Origin: Amaurobius ferox
Taxonomy: Eukaryota > Arthropoda > Arachnida > Araneae > Amaurobiidae
Assembly (NCBI GenBank): GCA_951213105.1
Contig: OX578136.1
Location: forward strand, 154,049,178 to 154,113,177
Length of the DNA stretch: 64,000 nucleotides
Reading direction: 5' to 3'
A program made the position numbers and the translations under genes. Position 1 is the stretch's first letter; every line of letters begins with the position of its first letter. The notes below the pieces were generated by a model, which worked only from the letters and a program-made list of their open reading frames with translations, searched no databases and was not told the DNA's origin. This document shows positions 21,331 through 31,261 of the stretch, piece after piece.

Positions 21331-22131
21331 AGTGAATAACGCAATGCAGCCCCGCCACATACTGTTTGCTTCAATTTTTTTATATAAATTAGAAGTGACA
21401 AAGCTATATAGCTCAGAAATTCACGAAGGAACTATTTCTTATTGAAACCGAATCAATCGTGAATGTAATATAGGAATTCCCCGTGCATTGTGTTTTCCCT
21501 CACATAACATTTTTAATCAGTTCCACAGAGAAACGTAAAACCGGGGTTCCACTGCAATAAAATTATAAAATGTCATATATTCATTTTCATTTTAATTCAG
21601 TTATTACAGTGAACATACCGAATAAACAGTGGTTTAGCCAGCATCCAATGTTTCGGAACGTCCGGTAGTCCGACACGCCTCAAAAACCGCATTCGGATCC
21701 AGATCCGTAGGCAGTAGGGCAAGAGAATGCTTTGCGTAAGGGCCCCATGTCGTATAAACAGTTTACGAGAAAATGTCACAAATTCGTAAAATATGTGTAG
21801 CAGGGCGCGCATTTGTTGCATAGGAGCCCAAAAATTATTTCGACGGCAGTAGCTGTAGACCGCGGAGAGGCCTAAGTGAGGATTATATGGATGCATAGAA
21901 TCAGGCCCGGGAAGCGGCCGACCGCCTATGCAGTCTATACGAAAAAATGGCAATTTGAACTATGCTTAGATGTAAATAATATTAAAATAATATATATTAA
22001 CACAAGTCAACTAAATGCATTCAATTTATCTGCGTATCTAATCCATTGAAAATTTAAAACGAGATTTTAATGAATTTTTAAGAAAAATGTAACAAAATTT
22101 ATGAATAGCTTGTAACTAGAGCCCTTAAAAA
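21331..22131. other. Non-coding, nothing recognised
   Basis: Mixed sequence. A 118-codon minus-strand open frame (21597-21953) shows no recognisable motif and no sign of a start context or neighbours that would make it credible. Confidence 0.35.
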
Positions 22132-22136
22132 GAAGC

Positions 22137-22531
22137 TGTTACGAACCCCTCTCTGTCCATGCCAAGAAGACTGGGAAAGGCTATCCTCAGCCCGCCATCT
22201 TACTTCTCCCAGAGTTTTGCAGCTGGCCACGCAATTTGATACTGCGGACTGCGTGGGGTCAAGGGCCAGATATTGGAGGGGAGGGCGATGGCGGTTTGAA
22301 GAAGAAAGACTTGCTTTCTGGACTCGGATCTGAACGGACGATGGAACTCGCGGAGTCCCGAGTATTATGTATCAATCTGAATGTGTGAATATGTATATGT
22401 ATGTAAATAGTTCAATTAATAAATGTGTTAGTGTGAAATGAAGAAGAGTGTTTTGTATAATCTTAGCGAAACGAACCACCGAACGGGCTCAAGGCGATCA
22501 GCAATTGGAAATGAGAGCCGAGTTCGTTACA
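22137..22531 (+). repeat. Left LTR of the pol-less element
   Basis: 395 bp. It contains 'gttcaattaataaatgtg', a plausible AATAAA-type polyadenylation signal, about 110 bp before its end. It differs from the right LTR by scattered substitutions and by having G4 where the right LTR has a run of 17 G. Confidence 0.92.
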
Positions 22532-22546
22532 CTGGCGCAGCCGGCA
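22532..22546 (+). promoter_or_regulatory. Putative primer-binding site
   Basis: CTGGCGCAGCCGGCA immediately follows the LTR terminus TTACA, where minus-strand DNA synthesis is primed in LTR elements. The matching tRNA was not identified. Confidence 0.6.
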
Positions 22547-22710
22547 TGGATAAATGCTAAGCAAATGTGCAAATCGCTAAGCAATGGAAAACGGCAGGAA
22601 TACGTTGAAATACCTGAGTAATGATTGAAATAATTTGAATGATAATATATCGGCGTGAGACATAAGAACTCATTTGTGTGTGTGTTTAAGGTACGTAATG
22701 GATTAACGGT

Positions 22711-22998
22711 TGTTGTTGTTGTTGTTGCTTATAACCTCCTGTTTCGGTGAAACCACAAACAGGACCAGTGATGCCAGAAGACGGACAAAGAATGACACAA
22801 GACAAGATCACAAAGTTTATTAACACAAACAACATCACTGATGAAGGTCAAGGGGGGTGTAGCTTCTCATTTAGCGAGGACCCAGAGGGCGGAAGACTGT
22901 CTTCACCCTCAATAAAACAACCATGCCTTACTCGGGATTCGAACCCAAGCCCACTAGACAGGAGTCGGAGACGCTATCCACTTCACCGCCTGGGCGGC
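22711..22998 (-). mobile_element. SINE-B copy (second tRNA-derived SINE family)
   Basis: On the minus strand the head reads 'gaagtggatagcgtc' with a B box GGTTCGAATCC and the 3' end reads 'ggttataagcaacaacaaca'. The 11-bp duplication GGATTAACGGT lies at 22700-22710 and 22999-23009. The body is unrelated to SINE-A, but the last ~20 bases match the end of the LINE at 10641-11317. It sits in the leader of the pol-less LTR element, so it is younger than that insertion. Confidence 0.9.
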
Positions 22999-23706
22999 GG
23001 ATTAACGGTATAGGCCTGTGACAAAGACCCCAACCCATAAGAAAAAATGATGATGACATCTGGTACAGAAGAAGAGTAAATGGAAATTTTCACAATTTAT
23101 GGGTGATGCTCTCTGGGCTAGAGCGGATTTTAAATTAAATTGTAAAATTAGTAATGAGTTTAAAGTGGGTCATTTGGTTTGTGGGGAGTAAATTATGACT
23201 TTTAAAATTTTGTTAATAAATAACGGAAATTCCTAGATGAGCAGTGACAGAAGTAATATATGGATAAAAATTTTAGTTCAATATACAAATGTGTTTAAAT
23301 GCTGGTTTGATAAGAAATTATAGTAAATGGTTGCATGAAATTGTGTTACATTTAATATTAATGAGATATTTGTATGTGGAAATATAAATAATGTTATGCA
23401 TAGGGTATTTTACTATTAAGAGAAATTTAAATTATATTTCTTCTAAGGTATTTGGTTTTATATTAAAGAGAAACGTTTATGTTAAATTTAAAATTGGGGA
23501 TAAATAATAGTGGTAAAGAGAAACCATTTCACTATAAAGGGAAAAATGATATACGTGATTGATAAAAGTGATTTGACATGTGTATATATTATGTATTTTG
23601 GAGCAAGGGGAAAATGCAATATTGTGTATTAAGAGGGTGGTATGGTATAAATTAGGGTGAGCTATTATTGTGTAGGTAATTTTTGGTTCTCACGCAGTGG
23701 TTTAGG

Positions 23707-24006
23707 ATGGTATATTTATTGGAAGATAAGAAAATTGATCTTGTGAGGCTCTGTTATGAAATAGGCGAGACGGCGGATTCTGAGTGTGAGTTGGTGGAAT
23801 TAAAAAATATAATTTGTGGGAGCAAAGAGTATGAGGAAGAAGCGATAAGGAATATATTGTATTCTATTAGGGAAGAGAGAGAAGAGAATGAAGAACAGGA
23901 TAGAGAGAATAAAGAGTGGGAGAAAAAAGAATTAGAGTGCAATAGAAAGTTGAGAGAGTTGGAGAGAAAAAGCAGCAAAAGAGGGAAAGCGAGATCAAAT
24001 GGTTAA
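23707..24006 (+). pseudogene. gag N-terminal fragment of the pol-less element
   Basis: The first ATG is at 23707 (an upstream in-frame TTG is unlikely to be used), giving about 99 codons. The first ~50 residues (DLVRLCYEIGETADSECELV, then a stretch ending KNIICGSKEYEEEAIRN) resemble the short helical SAP-like N-terminus of arthropod Gypsy Gag proteins, and residues ~50-95 are a highly charged, Glu/Arg/Lys-rich coiled-coil-like helix. The capsid core that should follow is missing. The stop TAA overlaps the next ATG (TAATG at 24004). Family assignment is by pattern recognition and is moderate. Confidence 0.55.
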
Positions 24007-24578
24007 TGTGGGAACTGGGAATGAACCAGGATAATAGTGAATCCCAAATTGCACAAAATACCACTACCCAGAACTTTATCGGCCAAATTGGCAGAGCAGT
24101 GAAAAAAGTGCATAAGAACACCGTGTTGTGCTTCGCATGGAAAAAGGTAGGGCACTATAGGTATGAATGCCCAGAAATATGTAGTGCGCGTAACAGTAGG
24201 GGGCTTAATTCGGAAAAGTCGCGAAAAAGTACAAAGTTTAATTCGGAAAAGTCGCGTAAAGCTCAGTTTGTAATATTTGAGGAGACTTGGGAAAAATCAG
24301 GATTACCAAGCCTGGATATTCAGACAGGGGCGAAAAGCGTTGATAAAATTAAGCGGCCTTTTCGGGTATCCGATCTCCCGAGTCTCAGAATGGAAAGCGA
24401 GAATTTCGTTATGGAAAATGGGGTTGGAAAGTCTCAGAGAGAGGTGCTTCCCGTGGACTCGAAGTTCCGGAGAGAAAGAGAAAAGATGCTGAGGGAGAAA
24501 AGACATACAATTTCGCGAGTGAACCCTGCGCTCACAGAATACTATATTCAGAAGGTTCACTCCCATAGGAACCTATAG
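24006..24578 (+). pseudogene. gag nucleocapsid-like fragment
   Basis: 190 codons starting at the ATG overlapping the previous stop. Residues ~41-55 read CFAWKKVGHYRYEC, the shape of a retroviral zinc knuckle (C-x2-C-x4-H-x4-C) in which Trp has replaced the second Cys, so the finger is broken. Downstream is a basic, Ser-rich region with a duplicated 'NSEKSRKS' phrase. It probably belongs to the same ancestral gag as the previous fragment, with the capsid part deleted between them. No protease motif follows. Confidence 0.55.
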
Positions 24579-25722
24579 CAACATCGTTAACATAGGATTT
24601 CGCATAGACACTAGCGTTCGAGGAGCCAACCATCGCAGCTCTTCTAGATTTGGCGACTATCGCTCTATTGGCGATTTTATGTTAATGCGGTCAAAAAAAT
24701 TACGGAACTGTACTTTTATAATATTTTAAACTATAAACATGATCAGCATTTAAAAATACTTTATCTGTAATATGTGTAAATTTAAATAAATAAACATAGA
24801 TATATATTTATTTCATGCAATCATAAACTAAATAAAAAAATTGACGCATTGCATCACTGTAAATCATTATACACCAAAAATTACAAGCTAACATACCCAA
24901 AAGACTAAAATATTATATAATATTTTCAGCCTAAAAGTATACTACCGTGTTAATTGTTAAATTGCTTAGTTCTTAATTTATTCTGGGATGCTGTTATTAT
25001 ATATATATATTTAAATACACTTTTCTTATACTAAATAACAAATTTACATAAATGCATTATCAAAGGTGTCGAACTCAATCGTTAATTAGAAAGGAGGGGG
25101 GATTATTTTCCACATTACGTCAATTAGTAAAAAGCATGTAAAATATATACACATTCAATATCATATTAAACTTTCTCTAGAAAAAGTTATCCAAATATCA
25201 ATTTTTATACATTTTGTATAAATGAGGAAAAGGTTTTTTAACTAATAATGCCACTGCTTCTAAGAATTTAATCTAGTCGGCAGTAATATTACTGCACCAA
25301 TTTCTTATGATGAACACGTGCATAGGATGAAATATGGGATGGATAACAAATAAATTTTTTATTTAAATAAAAATAAATTACATACCTTGTAAACATAATT
25401 CCTTTTCTTTTAGTAATCCATAAAAAATAAAATAATTGATTATGAAATCCAAAATAGCACCGAAATTGTGTTTACCACGTGTAAACATGCGATGATAGAA
25501 CAACGTTCTTCCAAATTCCAAATATTATGTTCAGTGCCAAATAGGGTTATATTAGCAGAACGTCTTGGCGAAAACCGTCATCGCCAAGCGTGCCAAACCT
25601 TGATATTTTGGTTGGCGGTTGAGGGCGCTGCCGTCGAGTGAAAAGTCTGCTTTTATTAGTCTGTGCCTGCGCTGAAGAAAGAAAAGTCGGGGGGAGTTGA
25701 GAGTTGAGTCCTGATCATAGAT
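24579..25722. other. Non-coding interior, AT-rich
   Basis: 1.1 kb between the gag remnant and the 306-codon ORF. Composition changes sharply at ~24600 and again at ~25540, which suggests an inserted or replaced segment where pol would be expected. I found no matching ends. Short motifs 'ttggcga' occur near both edges (24652, 25565). Confidence 0.45.
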
Positions 25723-26643
25723 ATGTCTAGGTCAAAGTTGTCCCTGAAGGGAAAAGGGGCAATCGAGCAGGCGACCTCAAGTTCCGAGTCCGATAGTGCG
25801 CAATATATTAGGGATTGTAAGGAAGGGGAATGGGCTGAGAAAGGCCGCCACCCTGGGGTTCCAATATCTGTGAGTCCAATTATCACCGAAGAGGAAAATG
25901 TTACGAGTAGTTTAGAGACATTGGGGATCTTGAAGAATTCGAAAGAAATGGATAAGAGTCGAATTACGGAGTGTGAGGGAAAGGAGACGGAGACAATGAA
26001 CGAAAGATGGGGAACTGGAGAGTCAGTTATAGCCCAACGTGAGACAATAGGAACGGAAGGGAATGAAGTGTGCTCAGTTGGAAGTCATGAGAAAGCCATG
26101 TTAGTTAAAGTGGGAACAATGTTGGAAGGGAAATGTCAAGGAACAGGAATTATGGTAGTTATGGGTTCGGTCAGTAAGAAGAAGCAAAGGGCTAGTGGAG
26201 GTAGAAGCAAGTTGGCTTCCCTGCGAGACCAATGTTATGGAGGGAATGGATCAAGAAAGAAAAGGTGCAGGTATTCACGAGTGAAAATGAAATTATTAGT
26301 GGGAACATTTGGGAGATTGGGAAGAAAACCGAAGATGAAATATGCTGGGGTTAGAAGCAAGATTGCTTCCCTGCGAGACCAATGTTATGGAGGAAATTGT
26401 TCAAGAGATAAAATGTGTAATTATTCACGAGTGGAATTGAAGTTATTAGTGGGGGGATTTGGGAGATTTGGAAGGGAACCGAAGATGAAAATGAAATATG
26501 AGGGAGAAATTACATGGTCAGTGGAAAGAATGGAAGAGTGGGTCTGGATTTGTGGGATTAGAAAGTCGATATTGGATGATGAAAAGAAGTTGAGTGTAAA
26601 TCTGTGGGGGTTACTAGAATGGACTCCCGGGCAGGTGAAATGA
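25723..26643 (+). CDS. Unrecognised 306-codon ORF of the pol-less LTR element
   Basis: The longest plain ORF in the element, ATG 25723 to TGA 26641. I do not recognise it. The N-terminal ~130 residues are polar, Ser/Glu-rich and probably disordered. Residues ~160-260 hold two tandem copies of a ~50-residue module: RSKLASLRDQCYGG then a basic Cys-containing stretch, SRVKMKLLVG and FGRLGRKPKMK, and again RSKIASLRDQCYGGNCS ... SRVELKLLVG ... FGRFGREPKMK. The DNA is duplicated too, so the duplication is fairly recent. The C-terminus is Trp-rich (WVWICGI, NLWGLLEW). It occupies the place of the last gene of an LTR element. It could be a captured host sequence, a diverged gag or env-position gene, or chance. 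No signal peptide or clear membrane segment is visible. Confidence 0.5.
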   Translation: MSRSKLSLKGKGAIEQATSSSESDSAQYIRDCKEGEWAEKGRHPGVPISVSPIITEEENVTSSLETLGILKNSKEMDKSRITECEGKETETMNERWGTGESVIAQRETIGTEGNEVCSVGSHEKAMLVKVGTMLEGKCQGTGIMVVMGSVSKKKQRASGGRSKLASLRDQCYGGNGSRKKRCRYSRVKMKLLVGTFGRLGRKPKMKYAGVRSKIASLRDQCYGGNCSRDKMCNYSRVELKLLVGGFGRFGREPKMKMKYEGEITWSVERMEEWVWICGIRKSILDDEKKLSVNLWGLLEWTPGQVK

Positions 26644-27252
26644 CGAAGGGGGTTACTGGCTATAATGATATATTGTGTGTTCTTTGAATAAAGTTTTGAG
26701 CCAGTAATAAAAAATTATGAAATTATGGGAAAATGTATGTGAATTGTAGTGTGTTTAATATTATTAGGGTATTTCTATATGTTAGTAGTATTATAATGTG
26801 GTCAGAAGTAAAAATTGATAAAACTAGTGAATTTTGCTTTACAGTATGATTTTGTTTTAAGTGCTAAATAGTAAAAGTGGAAAATTGATAATTAGTGTTT
26901 TAAGCATAATTTTGGTTTGTAGTATGGTTTTGTTTTAAGCGCTAAACAGTAGAAGTGGTAAATTGATAATTAGTGTTTAAGAATAATTTTGGTTTAATGT
27001 ATGATTTTGTTTAAACGTAAACATTTGAATTGGAAATTGATAATGTTTTAAGAATAATTTAGTGTTTATGGAAATACACTTTTGTGTATGAAATTTAAAT
27101 TTGGATAATTATTATGTAATGGTTCGATCCTGTCACTGGCTCATAGAGGAATTCCGGGTTGCAGAGAGCATAGCCTGTGTGTGGGAATTTCCACTATGGG
27201 GTGGGGGTGCAAGATTTGAACTTTCCAGTCATCGTTGGTCAACGGATGGACT
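26644..27252. other. Non-coding 3' interior of the pol-less element
   Basis: 26860-27060 contains three imperfect repeats of about 85 bp sharing 'attgataattagtgttt', 'ataattttggttt' and 'tatgattttgttt'. No coding sequence is supported. A purine tract (AAAAAGTGGGGGGAAAG, 27253-27269) follows and is the likely plus-strand primer. Confidence 0.6.
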
Positions 27253-27270
27253 AAAAAGTGGGGGGAAAGT

Positions 27271-27345
27271 CTTTCCCAGTCTTCTTAGCATGAACAGAGA
27301 GGTGTTACGAACCCCTCTCTGTCCATGCTAAGAAGACTGGGAAAG
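27271..27345. repeat. 32-bp inverted repeat straddling the right LTR start
   Basis: The arm 27271-27302 (CTTTCCCAGTCTTCTTAGCA...) is the inverted copy, with one mismatch, of 27314-27345 inside the LTR. The 11-bp spacer TGTTACGAACC is exactly the LTR terminus. The left LTR has no such arm outside it. The arm therefore separates the purine tract from the LTR and looks like an inverted duplication made at the LTR edge. Confidence 0.9.
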
Positions 27346-27708
27346 CTTATCCTCGGCCCGTCATCTTACTTCTCCCAGAGTTTTGCAGCTGGCCACGCAA
27401 TTTGATACTGCGGACTGCGGGGGGGGGGGGGGGGGTCAAGGGTCAAATATTGGAGGGGAGGGCGATGGCGGTTTGAAGAAGAAAGACTTGCTTTCTGGAC
27501 TCGGATCTGAACGGACGATGGAACTCGCGGAGTCCCGAGTATTATGTATCAATCTGAATGTGTGAATATGTATATGTATGGAAATAGTTCAATTAATAAA
27601 TGTGTTAGTGTGAAATGAAGAAGAGTGTTTTGTATAAGCTTAGCGAAACGAACCACCAAACGGGCTCAAGGCGATCAGCAATTGGAAATGAGAGCCGAGT
27701 TCGTTACA
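27303..27708 (+). repeat. Right LTR of the pol-less element
   Basis: 406 bp, same termini as 22137-22531, with a 17-G run at 27419-27435 and the target duplication GAAGC directly after it. Confidence 0.92.
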
Positions 27709-27713
27709 GAAGC

Positions 27714-28025
27714 ATCATTTTTATCCCTTCTGATATTGATTGTGACACGAGTATAATAATGTAAAGATTAGCGGATGGATGGATGGATTGCTAAAACAGA
27801 CTCAAATTACACATTGTTGCGCGTAACAATTAAGAACAAGTACAATGCTTACAACAATAGTTACCCCCCAAAAAATTGCAAGACTACAAAATTAATGAAT
27901 TTCCTTTTCAAAATTCGTGAAAATTAAAATTCTTCAGTATCTTTCGTTTTGGTTTCTTTTCTTTGCTTATTTAAAATTTTTCGTATTCAAAACATTTTGC
28001 CGATCATAATTTGGCCGAACACAAT
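27714..28025. other. Non-coding spacer upstream of the acidic ORF
   Basis: A/T-rich sequence. The last ~80 bp (27937-28020) are T-rich. No promoter element can be named with confidence. Confidence 0.35.
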
Positions 28026-28448
28026 ATGCCGACCCACTTTCAGCATCGAAGGAAAAAGAACAAAAATTACAAAGCGTGCGTACAATGGGAGGATGTGGAT
28101 GATGTTCTTCAGAAAACTTTATCAGTTTGGGTAGCCCACCAGCCCGTACTAGATGCGGAAGAGCGAATGGAGATAGAAGAGGAACATCAACATCACTGTT
28201 CAAAGGGGGCAGTCCAGCCAATGAGTGACATTGAAATGAGCCTGTATAAAGAGACATACGTCCAACTAGATGCCGAAGGAAATGATATGGAAGAAGATTT
28301 CTTCGATACGGAAGAGTATCTGCACATCTTTGATTTTGAAAACGGTACAATGAACGAAGTTCCATTTCTTGTCAATTTCTTCCCACCAAGCCTTGAAGAA
28401 GAAGAGGAGGACGACACTGAGTCCCAATATTTTAAACCACAACGGTAA
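28026..28448 (+). CDS. Unrecognised acidic protein, 140 codons
   Basis: I chose the ATG at 28026, with A at -3; the frame is open upstream to a TTG at 28011. The product begins with a basic stretch (HRRKKNKNYK), continues with 'VQWEDVDDVLQKTLSVWV', a Glu-rich middle, then 'MSLYKETYVQLDAEGNDMEE', and ends in FFPPSLEEEEEDD and a short polar tail. There is no signal peptide or membrane segment, so a soluble protein is likely. Unlike other open frames here it is not made of repeats and has balanced amino-acid use, which favours real coding. It could be a host exon, a single-exon gene, a retrocopy or a captured fragment. No splice sites or flanking duplications were identified. Confidence 0.45.
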   Translation: MPTHFQHRRKKNKNYKACVQWEDVDDVLQKTLSVWVAHQPVLDAEERMEIEEEHQHHCSKGAVQPMSDIEMSLYKETYVQLDAEGNDMEEDFFDTEEYLHIFDFENGTMNEVPFLVNFFPPSLEEEEEDDTESQYFKPQR

Positions 28449-28674
28449 TTTTAAATAATTAATTAATTAATTTGTTCGGGTTATTACTAAAAACTTAATG
28501 TACCGACATCTCTCTCCGCCCTCTAACACACAAACACTACAAGCTGAATAGAACATAAGCTACAGTTTGAAAAATTCTAAAGAAGTTCAATTATAGCATT
28601 TTAATAGCAGATTAATAATTCTAAGCGTTTTTCATAATTGAATTTAAGTATCGAAGGCAGTGAGTATCTCACAA

Positions 28675-28962
28675 TTGATCAACCGAAACCTTTATCTTCT
28701 TCGACCCCGACCATCCGACCTACCCGATGGTATAAGGTATCTGTTTGGACGGGCGGGAAGTGCCACCCAATTTAGACCGAAACCCAGTACGGGCGGCATC
28801 TACAGGTACAGTACCCTTCTTGCCCTACCACCAACCTCTCGGAAGAACTTGTGCCTGTACTCTGCTTGAATATGGAGATACTTTTTTGGGTAGAGTCCGG
28901 AATCGAACTGGAGTCGTTCGAGTGCAATCCCCGCGCTCTAACTGGGCTGTCCCATCCCGAAA
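28675..28962 (-). mobile_element. SINE-A copy, diverged
   Basis: The plus strand shows 'gaccatccgacctacccgat', 'gaagtgccacccaatttag' and 'ccctaccaccaacctctcgg', the SINE-A body reversed. The tRNA head is degenerate (GGAATCGAACTGG in place of the B box) and the tail is 'cttcttcgaccccg' rather than CAA repeats. No target duplication is evident, so this is an older or distinct subfamily copy. Confidence 0.75.
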
Positions 28963-28965
28963 CTC

Positions 28966-30258
28966 CAACCATAATGTTTTTATCTTCAGACTCAAATTTA
29001 CTTTGTCTTTCATCCATTAAATTGAGTTTAAATGCGCAAAATAACACCGATAGACATTTGAAATCATATTCAATTTGCAGTTCTAATGCATTTGCTTTTT
29101 CATATGGCAGTTTAACGCATTTTACAACGTTGACAGCTCTTGAAATTTTCAAAAAAACTTACCTATTTTGAAAATGGTTCATCCTAGTGTAATGGAATTG
29201 GTCTTATTCATTTTGTCATCAAAAATTATGCATTAAACAATCATTTAATTAATACATAAAAATAAAAGAATATTTAGTGTTTAATTTCAGATTTTAACGA
29301 TTTTTGCGGGCCATTTTGCAAGAAAATGCAGGATTTTTTGGGTTTTTTTAAATTCAAATCGTACCAAAATCTAATCAGCACCAGGGAACCCAAAAGTGGC
29401 TCATCTACAAAATTTTGCAAAATTTCGTTAAATAGTTTTTGAACTAAAATGGGTACACACACACACATTATGTAAAAAATCATTGTTTTCGTGTTCTAGA
29501 ATGCTTTAAACGTGTAAATCCATTGAAAACTCAAGTTGCGATTTTCGACAGGATTCTAATACTTTCCCTATACATTACCATGTATTGTAGGTAAAATAAA
29601 TGTCTGATGTAGCCAGCACATGATTTTCCCTACAGATTGAAAGTCCCTTTCTCTATCTTTCTTTTATAATTCATTAAATTGAGTTCCATTGCACAAAATA
29701 ACACGGATAATTATTTGAAATTGCACTGAATTTTCAGTTCCATTCCAATTTTCAGTTCCATTCCAATTTTCGTTTCATTTGGCGACTGGACGTGTTTTCA
29801 AAGGCGGCGTAACAAAAATGCAAGAAAGCTGAAATATATCGAGAACGGTTAGTTCTAAAGAATAAGGTTGGTCTTATTCTTTTTTTTTAATCAAATATTA
29901 AGTATAAAATGATCATTCGATTGATACATTTGAGCATAAAGTATTATTTTATCTCAGATTTTGACCATTTTTAGGGGCCTTTTAGCTAAAAAAGGGCAAG
30001 TTAATTTTTTTCTTTTTTCGAATCGTAGCCAAATCTAATCAGAACCACGTTAGCCAGAAGAATGGGCCAAATTTCACAAAATTTGGTCCATTAGTTTTGC
30101 AGCTAGAGTGGATACATACATTTCATACACACACGCAGGCGTCACGCTAAAAATAGCTTTTTCGCGTTCTAAAGTACTTAAAACGTGTAGATCCTCCGAA
30201 AACTGCTTTTTGACACGATTTCAATGCATTCCTATACATTGCCATGTATTGTACGGAA
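28966..30258 (+). repeat. Two family B copies in tandem
   Basis: Copy one (28966-29590) has 'gaaaatggttcatcctag' at 29170, 'ctaatcagcaccagg' at 29365, a short (CA)n at 29455 and the end 'attaccatgtattgtagg'. Copy two (29590-30258) starts 'gtctgatgtagccagcacat', the same left signature as family A, and ends 'attgccatgtattgtacgg'. The direct duplication 'ttttcagttccattccaa' occurs inside the second copy (29740-29770). Confidence 0.75.
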
Positions 30259-30305
30259 AGCAAAAATCAATATATTGCAATTATAAAGCAACCAATATGT
30301 ATATA

Positions 30306-30925
30306 ATTATTGATTTACTGTCCCTACAATACATGGTAATATATAAGGAATGTATTGGAATCGTATCAGCAATTGTGTTTCATGCACACTAGACCACGAA
30401 TCCACCAATTTTAATGTGACGTCTGTGTGTGTGTGTTGTTTGTGCAATGATTATATCCAGTATAGCTCAAAATATATTTAACGAAATTTAAATAAATTTG
30501 GTAGACAAATCCCTTATTAAAAAAATTCCCCTGGTGTTGATTAGATTTTGGTTTGATTCGCAAAAATAGAACCGGCATTTTTTCGCAAAATGGAAGAAAA
30601 AATCGTCAAAATTAGATATAAAGGACAAAATGTGCTGGAATGTGTTAATTAAAAGCTTGTTCCATGCGCTATTTTTGACCACGAAGCGAAACAATAAAGA
30701 CCACAAAGACCCAACTGTTCTCGAGACATTTAATTTCTGTTTGGTAATTTTTGCAAGCTGGCAACGGTTCATAATGCGATAGAAAAATCGTTTTAAATTA
30801 TAAATTGAATATAATTTCAAATAAATATGTGCGTCATTCATTCATTCGATTATAAGAAAAATGCAGAAAAATGAATTTGAGCTTGTAGAGAAATTCATGT
30901 GCTGCCCACATCAGATTTTTTTATT
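30306..30925 (-). repeat. Family B copy, inverted
   Basis: Mirror image of the previous copies: 'ctacaatacatggtaatata' at 30325, (GT)n at 30425, 'actgttctcgagacattt' at 30713 and the left signature reversed ('gtgctgcccacatcagattt') at 30900. It forms a large inverted pair with the 29590-30258 copy. A 117-codon open frame inside it is not a gene. Confidence 0.8.
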
Positions 30926-31261
30926 GTAGGCCAAAAAAATACAAAATTAATTTTCCCTTTTTTCAGTTTCTCAAACTTTCTTTAAAGATTTATCTAAGTA
31001 TAGTTATATTTTAATTCAGTATAATATTTATCTGAATTTTTCGCAGGGTCTATAGTTCAAAAAGGAATTAGTTTCTAAACTTTTCTTTTTATCTGTAATT
31101 TATTGTAAACGTGGAGTTCAGATATCAATTTAAATATAATCATTTGATATCCTTTTTTAAAATGTGCTTTTCACAGCTGAAAATTAATATTGCAATATAA
31201 TAATTATATATTATTATAATTAGCATAATAATTTATATAAAGAGATGTAATTATTAATTAA
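30926..31261. other. Non-coding, nothing recognised
   Basis: A/T-rich, without a supported feature. Confidence 0.35.

Larger units (their letters stand above)
22137..27708 (+). mobile_element. LTR retrotransposon lacking pol (5.57 kb)
   Basis: Direct LTRs of 395 and 406 bp begin TGTTACGAACC and end GAGTTCGTTACA. The 5-bp sequence GAAGC flanks both outer edges (22132-22136 and 27709-27713), the target duplication of an integrase-made insertion. A primer-binding-like CTGGCGCAGCCGG follows the left LTR and a purine tract lies before the right one. The interior has gag fragments and one further ORF but no protease, reverse transcriptase or integrase, so the element would need enzymes from elsewhere. 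A SINE-B copy (22711-22998) inserted later. The LTRs are nearly identical outside a poly-G tract, so the insertion is recent. Confidence 0.92.

Noticed and set aside
21597..21953. 118-codon minus-strand open frame
   Set aside because: No recognisable domain, no start context and mixed composition; chance open frames of this length are expected in 64 kb.
30488..30841. 117-codon minus-strand open frame
   Set aside because: It lies entirely within an inverted family B repeat.
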